NCBI RefSeq assembly: GCF_001758225.1
Contig: NZ_MAST01000003.1
Coordinates: 1-64,000 of the forward strand
DNA length: 64,000 bases
Origin: Humibacillus sp. DSM 29435
GTDB lineage: Bacteria; Actinomycetota; Actinomycetes; Actinomycetales; Dermatophilaceae
Direction: 5' to 3'
Shown here: piece after piece, positions 1 to 9,565 of the stretch
How the letters are laid out: each line of letters starts with the position of its first letter
Position numbering within the stretch: the stretch's first letter is position 1
The notes under the pieces: model-generated
The model's database searches: none
What the model was told of the DNA's origin: nothing
What the model saw: the letters and a program-made list of their open reading frames with translations, nothing else
Program-made: the position numbers and the translations under genes

Positions 1-1
1 C

Positions 2-61
2 GCAAGCGATCCACCGCTCAGCCCGTTCGAGCGCTACCTCACCGACCTCATCGCCAGCTGA
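2..61 (+). CDS. C-terminal tail of an upstream gene (partial)
   Basis: An open frame enters from the left edge and ends at the TGA at 59-61, giving 19 residues that finish with FERYLTDLIAS. The high-GC codon use matches the neighbours. It is followed by a strong hairpin at 157-202, as expected for the end of a transcription unit. Too little is present to identify a family. Confidence 0.5.
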   Translation, partial: ASDPPLSPFERYLTDLIAS

Positions 62-156
62 GGCGGGCACACGGTGGCATGTCTGGTGGCTGTCCATCTC
101 TAGGGCCCGGCTAACGCAACCTGATCCCCGCATCCTGACCCCGGGTGCTGGACGCG

Positions 157-202
157 TGAAGGGGTGCGCCACGACCCCGAGCGGTCTTGGCGCACCCCTT
201 CA
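157..202. terminator. bidirectional hairpin terminator between convergent genes
   Basis: A perfect 14-bp stem (157-170 pairing with 189-202, TGAAGGGGTGCGCC and its complement) encloses an 18-nt loop. It sits between the rightward partial gene ending at 61 and the leftward secreted-protein gene ending at 217, so it can serve both strands. There is no long T run, which is common in high-GC actinobacteria. Confidence 0.7.
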
Positions 203-216
203 CCGAGGCCCTGGCG

Positions 217-1032
217 TCAGTGAGCCTTGGTGACCGTGAGCTTGCGGTCGACGGACTGCTCGGCGCACTCGAGCAGCCCGCAGGCGAACACGGTCGACGA
301 GCTGGTCGCCCGACCGGAGGCGAAGTAGCCGTTGTCGCTCGTGGCCGTCGCCTTCCACGCGCGCACCTTGCCGTCGCAGGTCAGTCCGTCGATGAAGAAG
401 TAGCCGTTGATCTTCAGCCGCCCGGCGCGCTGGGTGGCCTGCCCCTGGATGGCACTGTTGAAGGAGTCGGCGTTGGTGCACGAGTAGGTGCCGTGCACCT
501 TGAGGCTGCCGTTCTTCGTGGCCACGGCGTCCTTGGCCACGGTCAGGGTCGCGGTCGGCGACGGGGGAGCCTCCGAGAAGGTCGCCTTCAGCTGTCCGCC
601 GGTGACGCCGGCGGTGTCGGAGAAGGCCATGACGAAGTACGTGGTTCCGGCTGCGCCGGTGGCCGCAGCCATGCCCGGCCCGCAGGCGACGAGCGCGCCC
701 CCTGAGGTCGGGTTACCGGCCACGATCATGACGCCGGTGGCGTAGTTCGACGCGGACGTGTCGACGAGCAGGCCCTTGCCGCTCTTGTCGACGTACTTGA
801 ACCAGACGCTGCCGTTCGTCGCGGGCGCCCCGCAGAAGGCGTTGAGGTCACTGTCCACCGAATCGGTCGTGGCCGACGTGGTGTTCTGCGTGATCGTCTT
901 CGGCGGCGAGGCGATGGTGCGCGCCCCCGAGACCGTGTCGTTGTTGGGCGGTGCGGCGACGGCGACGAGCGCCGAGGCGGGAACGAGCAGTGCGGTGGTG
1001 GCCGCTGCGACGAGAACGTGCCTGATCTTCAT
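217..1032 (-). CDS. secreted hypothetical protein, DUF6299-like C-terminus
   Basis: A 271-residue exported protein. A basic N-terminus (MKIRHVLVAAATT) and an alanine-rich hydrophobic stretch ending near AVAA form a Sec signal peptide. The mature part has an N-terminal beta-rich region (residues about 30-155, with paired cysteines) that resembles bacterial pre-peptidase C-terminal-like sandwiches. After a PPSPT linker comes a domain with a G-T-Y-S-C pattern and further cysteines that I associate, without certainty, with actinobacterial DUF6299 proteins. The ATG at 1032 is preceded by AAGGGG five bases upstream. No catalytic motif is visible. It appears monocistronic, and its role outside the cell is unknown. 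Confidence 0.75.
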   Translation of the reverse strand: MKIRHVLVAAATTALLVPASALVAVAAPPNNDTVSGARTIASPPKTITQNTTSATTDSVDSDLNAFCGAPATNGSVWFKYVDKSGKGLLVDTSASNYATGVMIVAGNPTSGGALVACGPGMAAATGAAGTTYFVMAFSDTAGVTGGQLKATFSEAPPSPTATLTVAKDAVATKNGSLKVHGTYSCTNADSFNSAIQGQATQRAGRLKINGYFFIDGLTCDGKVRAWKATATSDNGYFASGRATSSSTVFACGLLECAEQSVDRKLTVTKAH

Positions 1033-1181
1033 GTCTACCCCTTGTCAACAGGATGCTCGCCGTTGAGCACCTGCGACAAGAACTACTCCCTGTCGTCTTC
1101 ACGCGCCGGACTAAACGCCCATTTCCTGACCAACTCTTTACGGTGTGAACAGGCTTGGTACCAGAAGACATGGCTGCCGGC

Positions 1182-1847
1182 TCAGCGCAGCAGTTCACCC
1201 AGGGTTCGGGCGGCCGCGAGAAGCCGGGGGCTGACCTCGGGGGCCAAGGGTTCGAAGGAGACGACTCCCACCGAGGCGTCCAGCGTCGGCGCCGCAGGGG
1301 TGCTGGGTTGCAACGGGCATGCAAGACCGTGGGCTCCTGACTGCAGCTCGCCGTCGGTGGCCACGACCTCGAACCTTCCGGCACGACCGGCCAGGATGGC
1401 CCGGCCCGCGGCACCCTGAGTGAGCGGGTGGCGAGCGCCGGACCGGTAGGCGACGTGCACGTCGGTCCACGTCGGTTCCACGACGACGAGGGCGAGCGCC
1501 TGGTCGCCATCGGCGACGGTGAGGTGCGCCGTGGCACCGCAGGCATCCGCCAACCGCCGCAGCACCGGCAGGGCCTCCGTCTGGATCACCGGCGTGACCC
1601 CCGCGGCGAGACGAGTCAGACCGAATCCCAGGCGAACTCGGCCCCCGTCACGTCGCACCACGAGACGGTGCTGCTCGAGGGTCGCGACCAGTCGATAGAC
1701 GACCGGCCGCCCCACCTCGAGCCCGGCGGCGAGCTGAGTGATGGTCAGGCCGGCTGCGGCGTCGGGGGTCAGCAACAGCTCGAGCAGTCGGATGCCGCGG
1801 TCGAGGGTCTTGGACGACTCCCCCGCAGACGTCGCCCGGTCTACCAC
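1182..1847 (-). CDS. IclR-family transcriptional regulator of homogentisate genes
   Basis: About 221 residues. The N-terminus carries the winged HTH of IclR proteins (about residues 13-75: KTLDRGIRLLELL, then LTITQLAAGLEVGRPVVYRLVATLEQ). The rest is the effector-binding domain, with LADACGATAHL and HPLTQGAAGRAIL. I chose the GTG at 1847 because GAGGGG lies four bases upstream and it starts one base after the hmgA stop; longer readings in this frame run into hmgA sequence. It is somewhat short for the family (usually 250-270). Coupling to hmgA suggests it senses homogentisate or a related aromatic acid and controls hmgA and the divergent fahA operon, probably through the palindrome at 3168-3186. 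That function is inferred from context. Confidence 0.85.
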   Translation of the reverse strand: MVDRATSAGESSKTLDRGIRLLELLLTPDAAAGLTITQLAAGLEVGRPVVYRLVATLEQHRLVVRRDGGRVRLGFGLTRLAAGVTPVIQTEALPVLRRLADACGATAHLTVADGDQALALVVVEPTWTDVHVAYRSGARHPLTQGAAGRAILAGRAGRFEVVATDGELQSGAHGLACPLQPSTPAAPTLDASVGVVSFEPLAPEVSPRLLAAARTLGELLR

Positions 1848-1848
1848 C

Positions 1849-3138
1849 TCACCCCTCGCTGTGGATGCCGTTGACCTGAGGTGGGGCCGCGGCGCCCCGA
1901 GCAGCGCCGCTGCGCGACCACGAGAGCGCGTACTGCCCGTCGTCGACCGCGGACCCACCCTCGCCGAGCTCGAGAGGTCGGAAGGTGTCGACCATGACGG
2001 CGAGCTCGTCGAAGCTGTGCACGCCGATGGAGCCCTCGGTGGCGCCCGGCTGGGGGCCGTGGGCGTGGCCGCCGGGGTGCACCGAGATCGAGCCCTTGCC
2101 GATGCCCGAGCCCTTGCGGGCCTCGTAGTCGCCGTCGACGTAGAACATGATCTCGTCGCTGTCGACATTCGAGTGGTAGTACGGAACCGGGATGGCGAGG
2201 GGGTGGTAGTCGACCTGGCGCGGAACAAAGTTGCAGATGACGAAGTTCGCGCCCTCGAAGACCTGGTGCACCGGCGGCGGCTGGTGGATGCGACCGGTGA
2301 TCGGCTCGAAGTCACGCACGTTGAACACATAAGGATAGAGGCAGCCGTCCCAGCCGACGACGTCGAGCGGGTGGTGCGGCAGGGTGTGGATCGTGCCGAC
2401 CACCCCGCCGGGGCCGTTGCCACGGTGCTTGATGAGCACCTCGGTCGTGTCGTCGGCGGAGGCCCCGACGTCTTCGGCCAGCAACGGCCCGTCGGGCAGT
2501 CGGAGGTCTCGCTCACAGTAGGGCGAGTGCTCGAGCAGCTGACCGTACTTGCTGAGGTAGCGCTTCGGCGTCGCGATGTGGCTGTTGGCCTCGATGCAGT
2601 AGGCGCGTAAGGGGTCCTTCGTCGACCTCTTCGGAACCCACCGGTGCGTCGTGGCCCGCGGGATGACCACGTAGTCGCCCTCCCCCACGTCGAAGGCGCC
2701 GAACACCGTCTCGACCCGTGCTCGGCCGCGCTCGACGTAGACGCACTCGTCGCCGATGCCGTTGCGGTACCAGGGGCTCGGCCGGGCCGCGACGGCGTAC
2801 GAGATGCGCACGTCACCGTTGCCGAGCACCAGGCGCCGACCGGTGACGACGTCAGTCTCGCGAATCGTCTTGGCGTCGAAGAGGTCGTGCAGTTTCAGGT
2901 GCCGCGGCACGAGCGGATGGTTCGGGCTGGTCGACTGGTCGGGCAGCTGCCAGATGCGCGACTCGCTGATCGTCGAGGGGATGTTGCGGTGGTACAGCAG
3001 CGAGCTGTCCGAGCTGAACCCCTCCTCGCCCATGAGCTCTTCGTAGTAGAGCTCGCCGACCTTCTTGCCCCGCGACGGGCGACGGTGCTGTGTGTGCCGC
3101 TTCGGTGGGATGCTGCCGACCGCCTGGTAGTGCGCCAT
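1849..3138 (-). CDS. hmgA: homogentisate 1,2-dioxygenase
   Basis: A 429-residue cytoplasmic non-haem iron dioxygenase that opens the ring of homogentisate to 4-maleylacetoacetate. The N-terminal cupin half contains DECVYVERGRARVETVFG (about 130-147) and the C-terminal half carries the probable iron ligands: His322 in PYYHSN, Glu329 in SDEIM and His360 in HAHGP, matching the YYHRN, SEFMG and HGPD ligand segments of the animal enzyme. The Gram-positive form is shorter than or comparable to the eukaryotic one. AAGGAG lies five bases before the ATG. It is followed one base later by the iclR gene, is divergent from the fahA operon and is close to hppD, giving three steps of tyrosine breakdown in one locus. 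Confidence 0.93.
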   Translation of the reverse strand: MAHYQAVGSIPPKRHTQHRRPSRGKKVGELYYEELMGEEGFSSDSSLLYHRNIPSTISESRIWQLPDQSTSPNHPLVPRHLKLHDLFDAKTIRETDVVTGRRLVLGNGDVRISYAVAARPSPWYRNGIGDECVYVERGRARVETVFGAFDVGEGDYVVIPRATTHRWVPKRSTKDPLRAYCIEANSHIATPKRYLSKYGQLLEHSPYCERDLRLPDGPLLAEDVGASADDTTEVLIKHRGNGPGGVVGTIHTLPHHPLDVVGWDGCLYPYVFNVRDFEPITGRIHQPPPVHQVFEGANFVICNFVPRQVDYHPLAIPVPYYHSNVDSDEIMFYVDGDYEARKGSGIGKGSISVHPGGHAHGPQPGATEGSIGVHSFDELAVMVDTFRPLELGEGGSAVDDGQYALSWSRSGAARGAAAPPQVNGIHSEG

Positions 3139-3167
3139 GTCGCTCCTTGCTCACCTGCATGACCACA

Positions 3168-3186
3168 ACGTCCGCTCATCGGACGT
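3168..3186. promoter_or_regulatory. candidate operator palindrome between hmgA and the fahA operon
   Basis: A perfect inverted repeat, ACGTCCG-N5-CGGACGT, lies in the 88-bp divergent intergenic region, 30 bases upstream of the hmgA start and just upstream of the rightward -10 element. A second, shorter symmetric element, TCTCT-TG-AGAGA, lies at 3192-3203. IclR regulators bind palindromes of this size, so this is the likely site for the adjacent IclR protein. No binding data are available. Confidence 0.5.
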
Positions 3187-3213
3187 CGATGTCTCTTGAG
3201 AGAAACACTGCGA

Positions 3214-3219
3214 TACGCT
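3214..3219 (+). promoter_or_regulatory. -10 element of a probable leaderless fahA-operon promoter
   Basis: TACGCT (TANNNT) ends seven bases before the ATG at 3227 and no Shine-Dalgarno sequence precedes that ATG. This spacing is typical of actinobacterial leaderless transcripts that begin at the start codon. No good -35 is visible at the expected distance. Confidence 0.4.
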
Positions 3220-3226
3220 GGCCCGC

Positions 3227-4078
3227 ATGTCAAGGACGCCGCTGTTCGACCATCTCGTCGACGACGCTGCCGTTTTCCCGCCGGGTGACGCTGCACTCGA
3301 GGTAGCCGTCTCCGAACACCTGCAACGACGCGACGGCTCGGATGCCGCTCACCTCGGCCCGCTGCTCCTGCGCGCTGCCGACGCGGCCGGGGTGGCCCGC
3401 CTAGCGGTGGCCGACGACCGCACCGAGAAGCGCCCTCTTGAGGTCGCCCTCGTCGTGCGACCGGGCTCGCCGGTCTCGCTGCTGACCGATGGCGTAGTGG
3501 TGTTGAGTCGCGAGCCCCGGGTGCACGTCGTGGCCGTGGAGCTCGGCTGGTCTCCCGGCTGGCGCTCGGCCCTCGCCCTCGACCTGCCGGTCGTCGTCGA
3601 GGTCGCTCGTGGCCCCGAGCAGAAGAGCGCCCTCGACGACATTGCCACCGCCGTCGACGAGAACGCCACGGTGCTCGCCAAGTTCCGCACCGGAGCGACC
3701 CCGGAGTGGCCATGGCCCGATGAGACCGCGCTGGCCGAGTTCCTCGACGCGACCATCCTGCGCGGTCTGGCGTTCAAGCTGACCGGCGGTCTGCATCACG
3801 CGGTGCGCGGCGACCACGAGGGCGGGGCCCAGCACGGCCTGCTCAACGTCATCCTCGCCACCCACGAGGCGCTTGACGGCGCCGAGGCACACGAGCTCGC
3901 CGAGATCCTCGGGAACCGCAACGCCGAGGTGCTGACCGAACGGGTCTCTCGACTCACCGCCGTCGAGGCAGCACGGGCCCGCGGCAGCCTCACCGCCTTC
4001 GGCTGCTGCGGTGTGCTCGACCCCCTCACCGAGCTCGAGGCGCTCGGTCTGATCCCATGCGAAGGACGAACATCGTGA
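3227..4078 (+). CDS. uncharacterised protein of the homogentisate operon
   Basis: A soluble 283-residue protein I do not recognise. It starts MSRTPLFDHLVDDAAVFPPG. Conserved-looking blocks are AKFRTG (151-156), AFKLTGGLHHAVR (182-194), QHGLLNVI (202-209) and a FGCCGV motif (258-263) with adjacent cysteines. Alternating hydrophobic strands and helices suggest an alpha/beta, possibly barrel, fold. No signal peptide or membrane segment is present. Its stop overlaps the GTG of fahA by four bases (GTGA), so the two are translationally coupled. No maleylacetoacetate isomerase gene is visible in the window, so this protein is a candidate for that missing step or an accessory role. That is inference from position only. 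Confidence 0.85.
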   Translation: MSRTPLFDHLVDDAAVFPPGDAALEVAVSEHLQRRDGSDAAHLGPLLLRAADAAGVARLAVADDRTEKRPLEVALVVRPGSPVSLLTDGVVVLSREPRVHVVAVELGWSPGWRSALALDLPVVVEVARGPEQKSALDDIATAVDENATVLAKFRTGATPEWPWPDETALAEFLDATILRGLAFKLTGGLHHAVRGDHEGGAQHGLLNVILATHEALDGAEAHELAEILGNRNAEVLTERVSRLTAVEAARARGSLTAFGCCGVLDPLTELEALGLIPCEGRTS

Positions 4079-5301
4079 ACACCTGGCTCGACGTGCCACC
4101 GAACCACCCCTTCGGCCCACAGACCCTCCCCTACGGGGTCTTCAGCACCGGGCCGGACGGGCGAAGGCGGGCCGGGGTGCGCGTCGGCGACCACGTCATC
4201 GACGTCTCAGCCGTGGCCGCGCTCGGTGGAGACCCGGGTGACGGGCCGAGTCTCGCTGCGGCGTGGGCGAACCCGACCCTCAACCCGTTCATCGCCCTCG
4301 GGTCCGAGGTCTGGCGGATCGCGCGCGAGTGGCTCACCGAGATCGTCACGAACGACGTGCACCGTGAGGCCATGCTGCCGCACCTCTACCCGCTCGAGGC
4401 GGTGAGCCTGCACCTGCCCATCGAGGTGGCCGACTACGTCGACTTCTACGCCAGCGAGCACCACGCGAGCAACGTCGGGAAGGTGTTCCGTCCCGACAAC
4501 GCCGCGCTGCCCCCCAACTGGAAGCACCTGCCCATCGGCTACCACGGTCGCGCCGGCACCGTCGTCGTCTCAGGCACCGATGTGGTGCGCCCCTCCGGTC
4601 AGCGCAAGGGCCCGAACGACCCCCAGCCGGTGTTCGGGCCGAGCATCCGCCTCGACATCGAGGCCGAGCTCGGCTACGTCGTCGGCGGCGCCACCGAGCT
4701 CGGCACGAGGCTGAGTGTCGACGAGGCCGCCGACCACCTGTTCGGCGTCGTCATCCTCAACGACTGGAGCGCCCGGGACCTGCAGGCTTGGGAGTACGTG
4801 CCGCTCGGCCCGTTCCTGGGCAAGTCGTTCGCGACCTCCATCTCAGCCTGGGTGACGCCCTTGGCCGCGCTGGATGCCGCTCGGGTTCCCCTCCCCGGCC
4901 AGACCGACCCCCTGCCCCTGCCCTACCTGCGCGGCGACGCCTTCGGCCTCGATGTGCACGTCGAAGTGTCTCTCAACGGCGCCGTGATCTCCCGCCCCGA
5001 ACACGCGGCCATGTACTGGTCGCCCGCCCAGATGCTGGCCCACCTGACGGTGAACGGTGCCTCGACGCGCACCGGCGACCTGTTCGGTTCGGGAACCATC
5101 AGCGGGCCGACGAAGGGCTCGCGCGGAAGCCTGCTCGAGCTTACGTGGAACGGCACCGAGCCGCTCGAGCTGGCGGATGGCAGCAGACGCGGCTTCCTGG
5201 AAGACGGTGACACCGTGACGATGACGGCGTGGGCGCCTGGCCCTGCCGGCAGTCGGGTCGGTCTGGGCGAGGTGACCGGCACCGTCCGAGCCAGCCCCTG
5301 A
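4075..5301 (+). CDS. fahA: fumarylacetoacetase
   Basis: 408 residues, hydrolysing fumarylacetoacetate to fumarate and acetoacetate, the last step of tyrosine degradation. Family motifs closely match animal FAH: DFYASEHHASNVG, PNWKHLPIGYHGRAGTVVVSG, the metal-binding acidic cluster in LDIEAELGYVVG, LNDWSARDLQAWEYVPLGPF and LGKSFATSISAWVTP. An in-frame ATG exists at 4057, but the GTG at 4075 has AAGGAC seven bases upstream and gives the usual GTGA overlap with the preceding gene, so I prefer it. It converges on the RDD-protein gene without an obvious hairpin. Confidence 0.93.
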   Translation: MNTWLDVPPNHPFGPQTLPYGVFSTGPDGRRRAGVRVGDHVIDVSAVAALGGDPGDGPSLAAAWANPTLNPFIALGSEVWRIAREWLTEIVTNDVHREAMLPHLYPLEAVSLHLPIEVADYVDFYASEHHASNVGKVFRPDNAALPPNWKHLPIGYHGRAGTVVVSGTDVVRPSGQRKGPNDPQPVFGPSIRLDIEAELGYVVGGATELGTRLSVDEAADHLFGVVILNDWSARDLQAWEYVPLGPFLGKSFATSISAWVTPLAALDAARVPLPGQTDPLPLPYLRGDAFGLDVHVEVSLNGAVISRPEHAAMYWSPAQMLAHLTVNGASTRTGDLFGSGTISGPTKGSRGSLLELTWNGTEPLELADGSRRGFLEDGDTVTMTAWAPGPAGSRVGLGEVTGTVRASP

Positions 5302-5343
5302 CCCTGCCCTGCCCCTGACCTGCCCTGACCTGCGTTGGCCGTG

Positions 5344-6237
5344 TCAGCCCCGGGGACCGGCACCGGCCTTGGGCTGCTTGCCCATCACGACCTGGGTCTG
5401 GGCGACCTTGTCGTGCAGCGACTGGCGCTTGTCGTCCCACAGCGGCCAGAGATAGTCGATCAGGAAGATCAGGAAGTAGATGCCGCCCACGACCGGCAGG
5501 ATCTGCACGATCGAGATCAGCCGGCGTCGCACTGAGGTGAGCAGGTCGAGCGGCCCTGGCTGGCCGGCCCGGCGCACGCTGATGCCGACCGCCATCTTGC
5601 CGGGGGTCTGCGCCGTGGTCGTCCAGAAGGCGATGCAGTAGACCGCCGTGATCACCCAGGAGAGCAGACCGGCCTTGGCCGACTCACTGGTGAGCTGGCT
5701 CACCAGGGCGTTCATCGCGGCCTGGTCCTGGTTTCCGGCCGCGTCGACGAACTGCTGCACCGTGTCGAGGTAGCTGGGCACGAAGACTCTCGCCCCGATG
5801 TAGGTGAGGATCACCAGGATGACCCCGTCGATGAGCCACGCCCCGAGCCGGCGGCCCCACGACGCCAACGGGACCCCGTCGGAGGTGACCTTGATGCTGT
5901 GCATCCAGTTCGCCGCTCCCGGAGCGCCCGGGTACTGCGGCTCCTGACCGAACTGACCCTGCTGGACCTGCTGCCCCTGCCAGCCCTGCTGAGGCGGCTG
6001 CGACTGGTCCTGCCAGCCGCTGCCCTGGGGCATCGGGGGCGGCGGCGCCTGGCTCGGCTGCCGAGGTGCCGAAGCGGCACTCGGTCGCTGACCCTGGTAG
6101 TCAGGCCCGCCCGACGACGACGACGCGGTGGGTGACTTGCGCGGCGCTGTGTGGCTGCTCCACGTGACGCCGTCCCAGTAGCGGAGCATGTCGGGGTTGC
6201 TCGGGTCGTCGTACCACCCGGCGGGCTGCTGGCTCAT
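5344..6237 (-). CDS. RDD-family membrane protein with DUF2510 N-terminus
   Basis: 297 residues. Residues 5-30 (PAGWYDDPSNPDMLRYWDGVTWSSHT) form a DUF2510 motif, common at the cytoplasmic N-terminus of actinobacterial membrane proteins. Residues 31-110 are a proline/glutamine/serine-rich disordered linker. The RDD domain follows, with RRLGAWLIDGVILVILTYIGA, a second hydrophobic span near WVITAVYCIAFW, the TPGKMAVGISVRR loop and a last span at IVQILPVVGGIYFLIFLID. No clear Shine-Dalgarno sequence precedes the ATG. RDD proteins have been linked to ion transport in a few cases, but the role here is unknown. It interrupts the tyrosine-degradation genes without an obvious functional link. Confidence 0.85.
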   Translation of the reverse strand: MSQQPAGWYDDPSNPDMLRYWDGVTWSSHTAPRKSPTASSSSGGPDYQGQRPSAASAPRQPSQAPPPPMPQGSGWQDQSQPPQQGWQGQQVQQGQFGQEPQYPGAPGAANWMHSIKVTSDGVPLASWGRRLGAWLIDGVILVILTYIGARVFVPSYLDTVQQFVDAAGNQDQAAMNALVSQLTSESAKAGLLSWVITAVYCIAFWTTTAQTPGKMAVGISVRRAGQPGPLDLLTSVRRRLISIVQILPVVGGIYFLIFLIDYLWPLWDDKRQSLHDKVAQTQVVMGKQPKAGAGPRG

Positions 6238-6262
6238 GCGCCAACTGTGTCACGAAACAGGG

Positions 6263-6291
6263 CTCGCCCCGCACACGAGGTGCGGGGCGAG
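6263..6291 (-). terminator. terminator of hppD
   Basis: A 12-bp perfect stem (CTCGCCCCGCAC at 6263-6274 pairing with 6280-6291) encloses a 5-nt loop. It lies immediately downstream of the leftward hppD stop at 6319. Confidence 0.7.
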
Positions 6292-6318
6292 TCGCCACGG
6301 TCTACCGGTGGCCGAGAG

Positions 6319-8160
<1,842 letters not shown>

Positions 8161-8245
8161 CGACCATGAACTCCGACGGGTCGCGACGTGAGGCTCAAGG
8201 CGCGCCGGTTTCACCCGTCGACGCCTGGGACGACAGGATGGGCCC

Positions 8246-9565
8246 GTGAGTGACAACCCCTACCGGCCGACCCCCGACGTTCAGCTGACCCACCCGGAGT
8301 GGTCGAAGGACGCGACGATCTACCAGATCAACCAGCGTCAGTTCACCCCGGAGGGGACCTTCCGGGCCGCCGAGGCGCACCTGCCCCGCATCCGTGACCT
8401 CGGCGTCGACATCGTGTGGCTCATGCCGGTCAACCCGATCGGCGCGCAGAACCGCAAGGGCCCGCTCGGCAGCCCGTACGCCGTCTCGGACTACCTCGCG
8501 GTCAACCCCGAGTTCGGCGACCTCGACGACCTCAAGCACTTCGTGGCCGTGGCGCACGACCTCGGGCTGCACGTCATCCTCGACTGGGTCGCCAACCACA
8601 CCGCCTGGGACAACGTGCTCGTCGAACGGCATCCGGAATGGTACGTGCGCGACTGGAAGGGCGACTTCTGCCCGACGCCCTGGTGGGACTGGGACGACGT
8701 GATCGACCTCGACTACAGCAACGAGGGTCTGCGCGAGTACATGACCGAGGCCATGAAGTTCTGGGTTCGCGAGGCCGGCGTCGACGGGTTCCGTTGCGAC
8801 GTGGCGGGCTACGTGCCCGTCGACTTCTGGAACAACGTGCGCCGCGAGCTCGATCAGATCAGGCCGGTGTTCATGCTGGCCGAGTGGGAGACCCGCGACC
8901 TGCACAGCCGCGCCTTCGACCTCACGTATGCGTGGAGCTGGAACGAGACCATGCACAAGATCGCCCACGGCAAGGCCGACGTCGATGCCCTCAAGGTCTA
9001 CTACGCCTGGAACGAGCGGGCGTGGCAACGCGACGCCATGCGCATGACGTTCGTCAGCAACCACGACAAGAACGCGTGGGAGGGCACCGAGTACGAGCAG
9101 TTCGGCGAGGCGCTCGAGGCCGCGATCGTGCTGTCCGTCGTCGGCGAGGGGATGCCGCTGATCTACAACGGCCAGGAGGCCGGCAGCGACAAGCGGCTGG
9201 AGTTCTTCGACAAGGACGAGATCCAGTGGCGCGAGCACGAGCAGGGGCAGCTCTACCGCACCCTGTTCGCCCTGAAGAAGGCGCACCCTGCCCTGTGGAA
9301 CGGCGCCTGGGGCGGGCGGATGGTCCGCGTGCCGAACGACGCCGAGAGCTCGGTGCTGAGCTTCGTGCGCGCCGTCGACGACGACCGGGTGTTCGGCGCG
9401 TTCAACTTCACCGCGGCCGAGGCAACCGTCACCCTGGGCGACGGCCCGCAGGCCGGTGACTGGGTCGATGCCTTCACCGGCGAGCCGGTAACGCTGGCCG
9501 TCGGCGAGCCGCTCACTCTCCCGGCGTGGGGCCACCTCGTGATGACCGCAGCTCAGAGGGCGTAG
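8246..9565 (+). CDS. GH13 alpha-amylase-family glycoside hydrolase
   Basis: A 439-residue cytoplasmic (beta/alpha)8-barrel enzyme of family GH13. Conserved regions are DWVANHTAWD (113-122), GFRCDVAGYV with probable nucleophile Asp185, MLAEWE with acid/base Glu213, and FVSNHDKN with Asp274. A short beta-sandwich C domain follows (about 370-435, FGAFNFTAAEATVTLGDG). There is no signal peptide, so it acts on internal alpha-glucans or oligosaccharides; the exact substrate cannot be read. It starts at GTG 8246 with AGGATGG upstream. Its last 13 bases overlap the 3' end of the convergent permease gene. Confidence 0.88.
   Translation: MSDNPYRPTPDVQLTHPEWSKDATIYQINQRQFTPEGTFRAAEAHLPRIRDLGVDIVWLMPVNPIGAQNRKGPLGSPYAVSDYLAVNPEFGDLDDLKHFVAVAHDLGLHVILDWVANHTAWDNVLVERHPEWYVRDWKGDFCPTPWWDWDDVIDLDYSNEGLREYMTEAMKFWVREAGVDGFRCDVAGYVPVDFWNNVRRELDQIRPVFMLAEWETRDLHSRAFDLTYAWSWNETMHKIAHGKADVDALKVYYAWNERAWQRDAMRMTFVSNHDKNAWEGTEYEQFGEALEAAIVLSVVGEGMPLIYNGQEAGSDKRLEFFDKDEIQWREHEQGQLYRTLFALKKAHPALWNGAWGGRMVRVPNDAESSVLSFVRAVDDDRVFGAFNFTAAEATVTLGDGPQAGDWVDAFTGEPVTLAVGEPLTLPAWGHLVMTAAQRA

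Noticed and set aside
1848-2816. Upstream continuation of the IclR frame (to 2816)
   Set aside because: This stretch overlaps hmgA out of frame and is Ser/Thr/Arg-rich nonsense; the IclR protein starts at GTG 1847.
5302-5343. Repeated CCTGACC/CCTGCCC runs between fahA and the RDD gene as a terminator
   Set aside because: The sequence is a direct, pyrimidine-rich repeat without a self-complementary stem.
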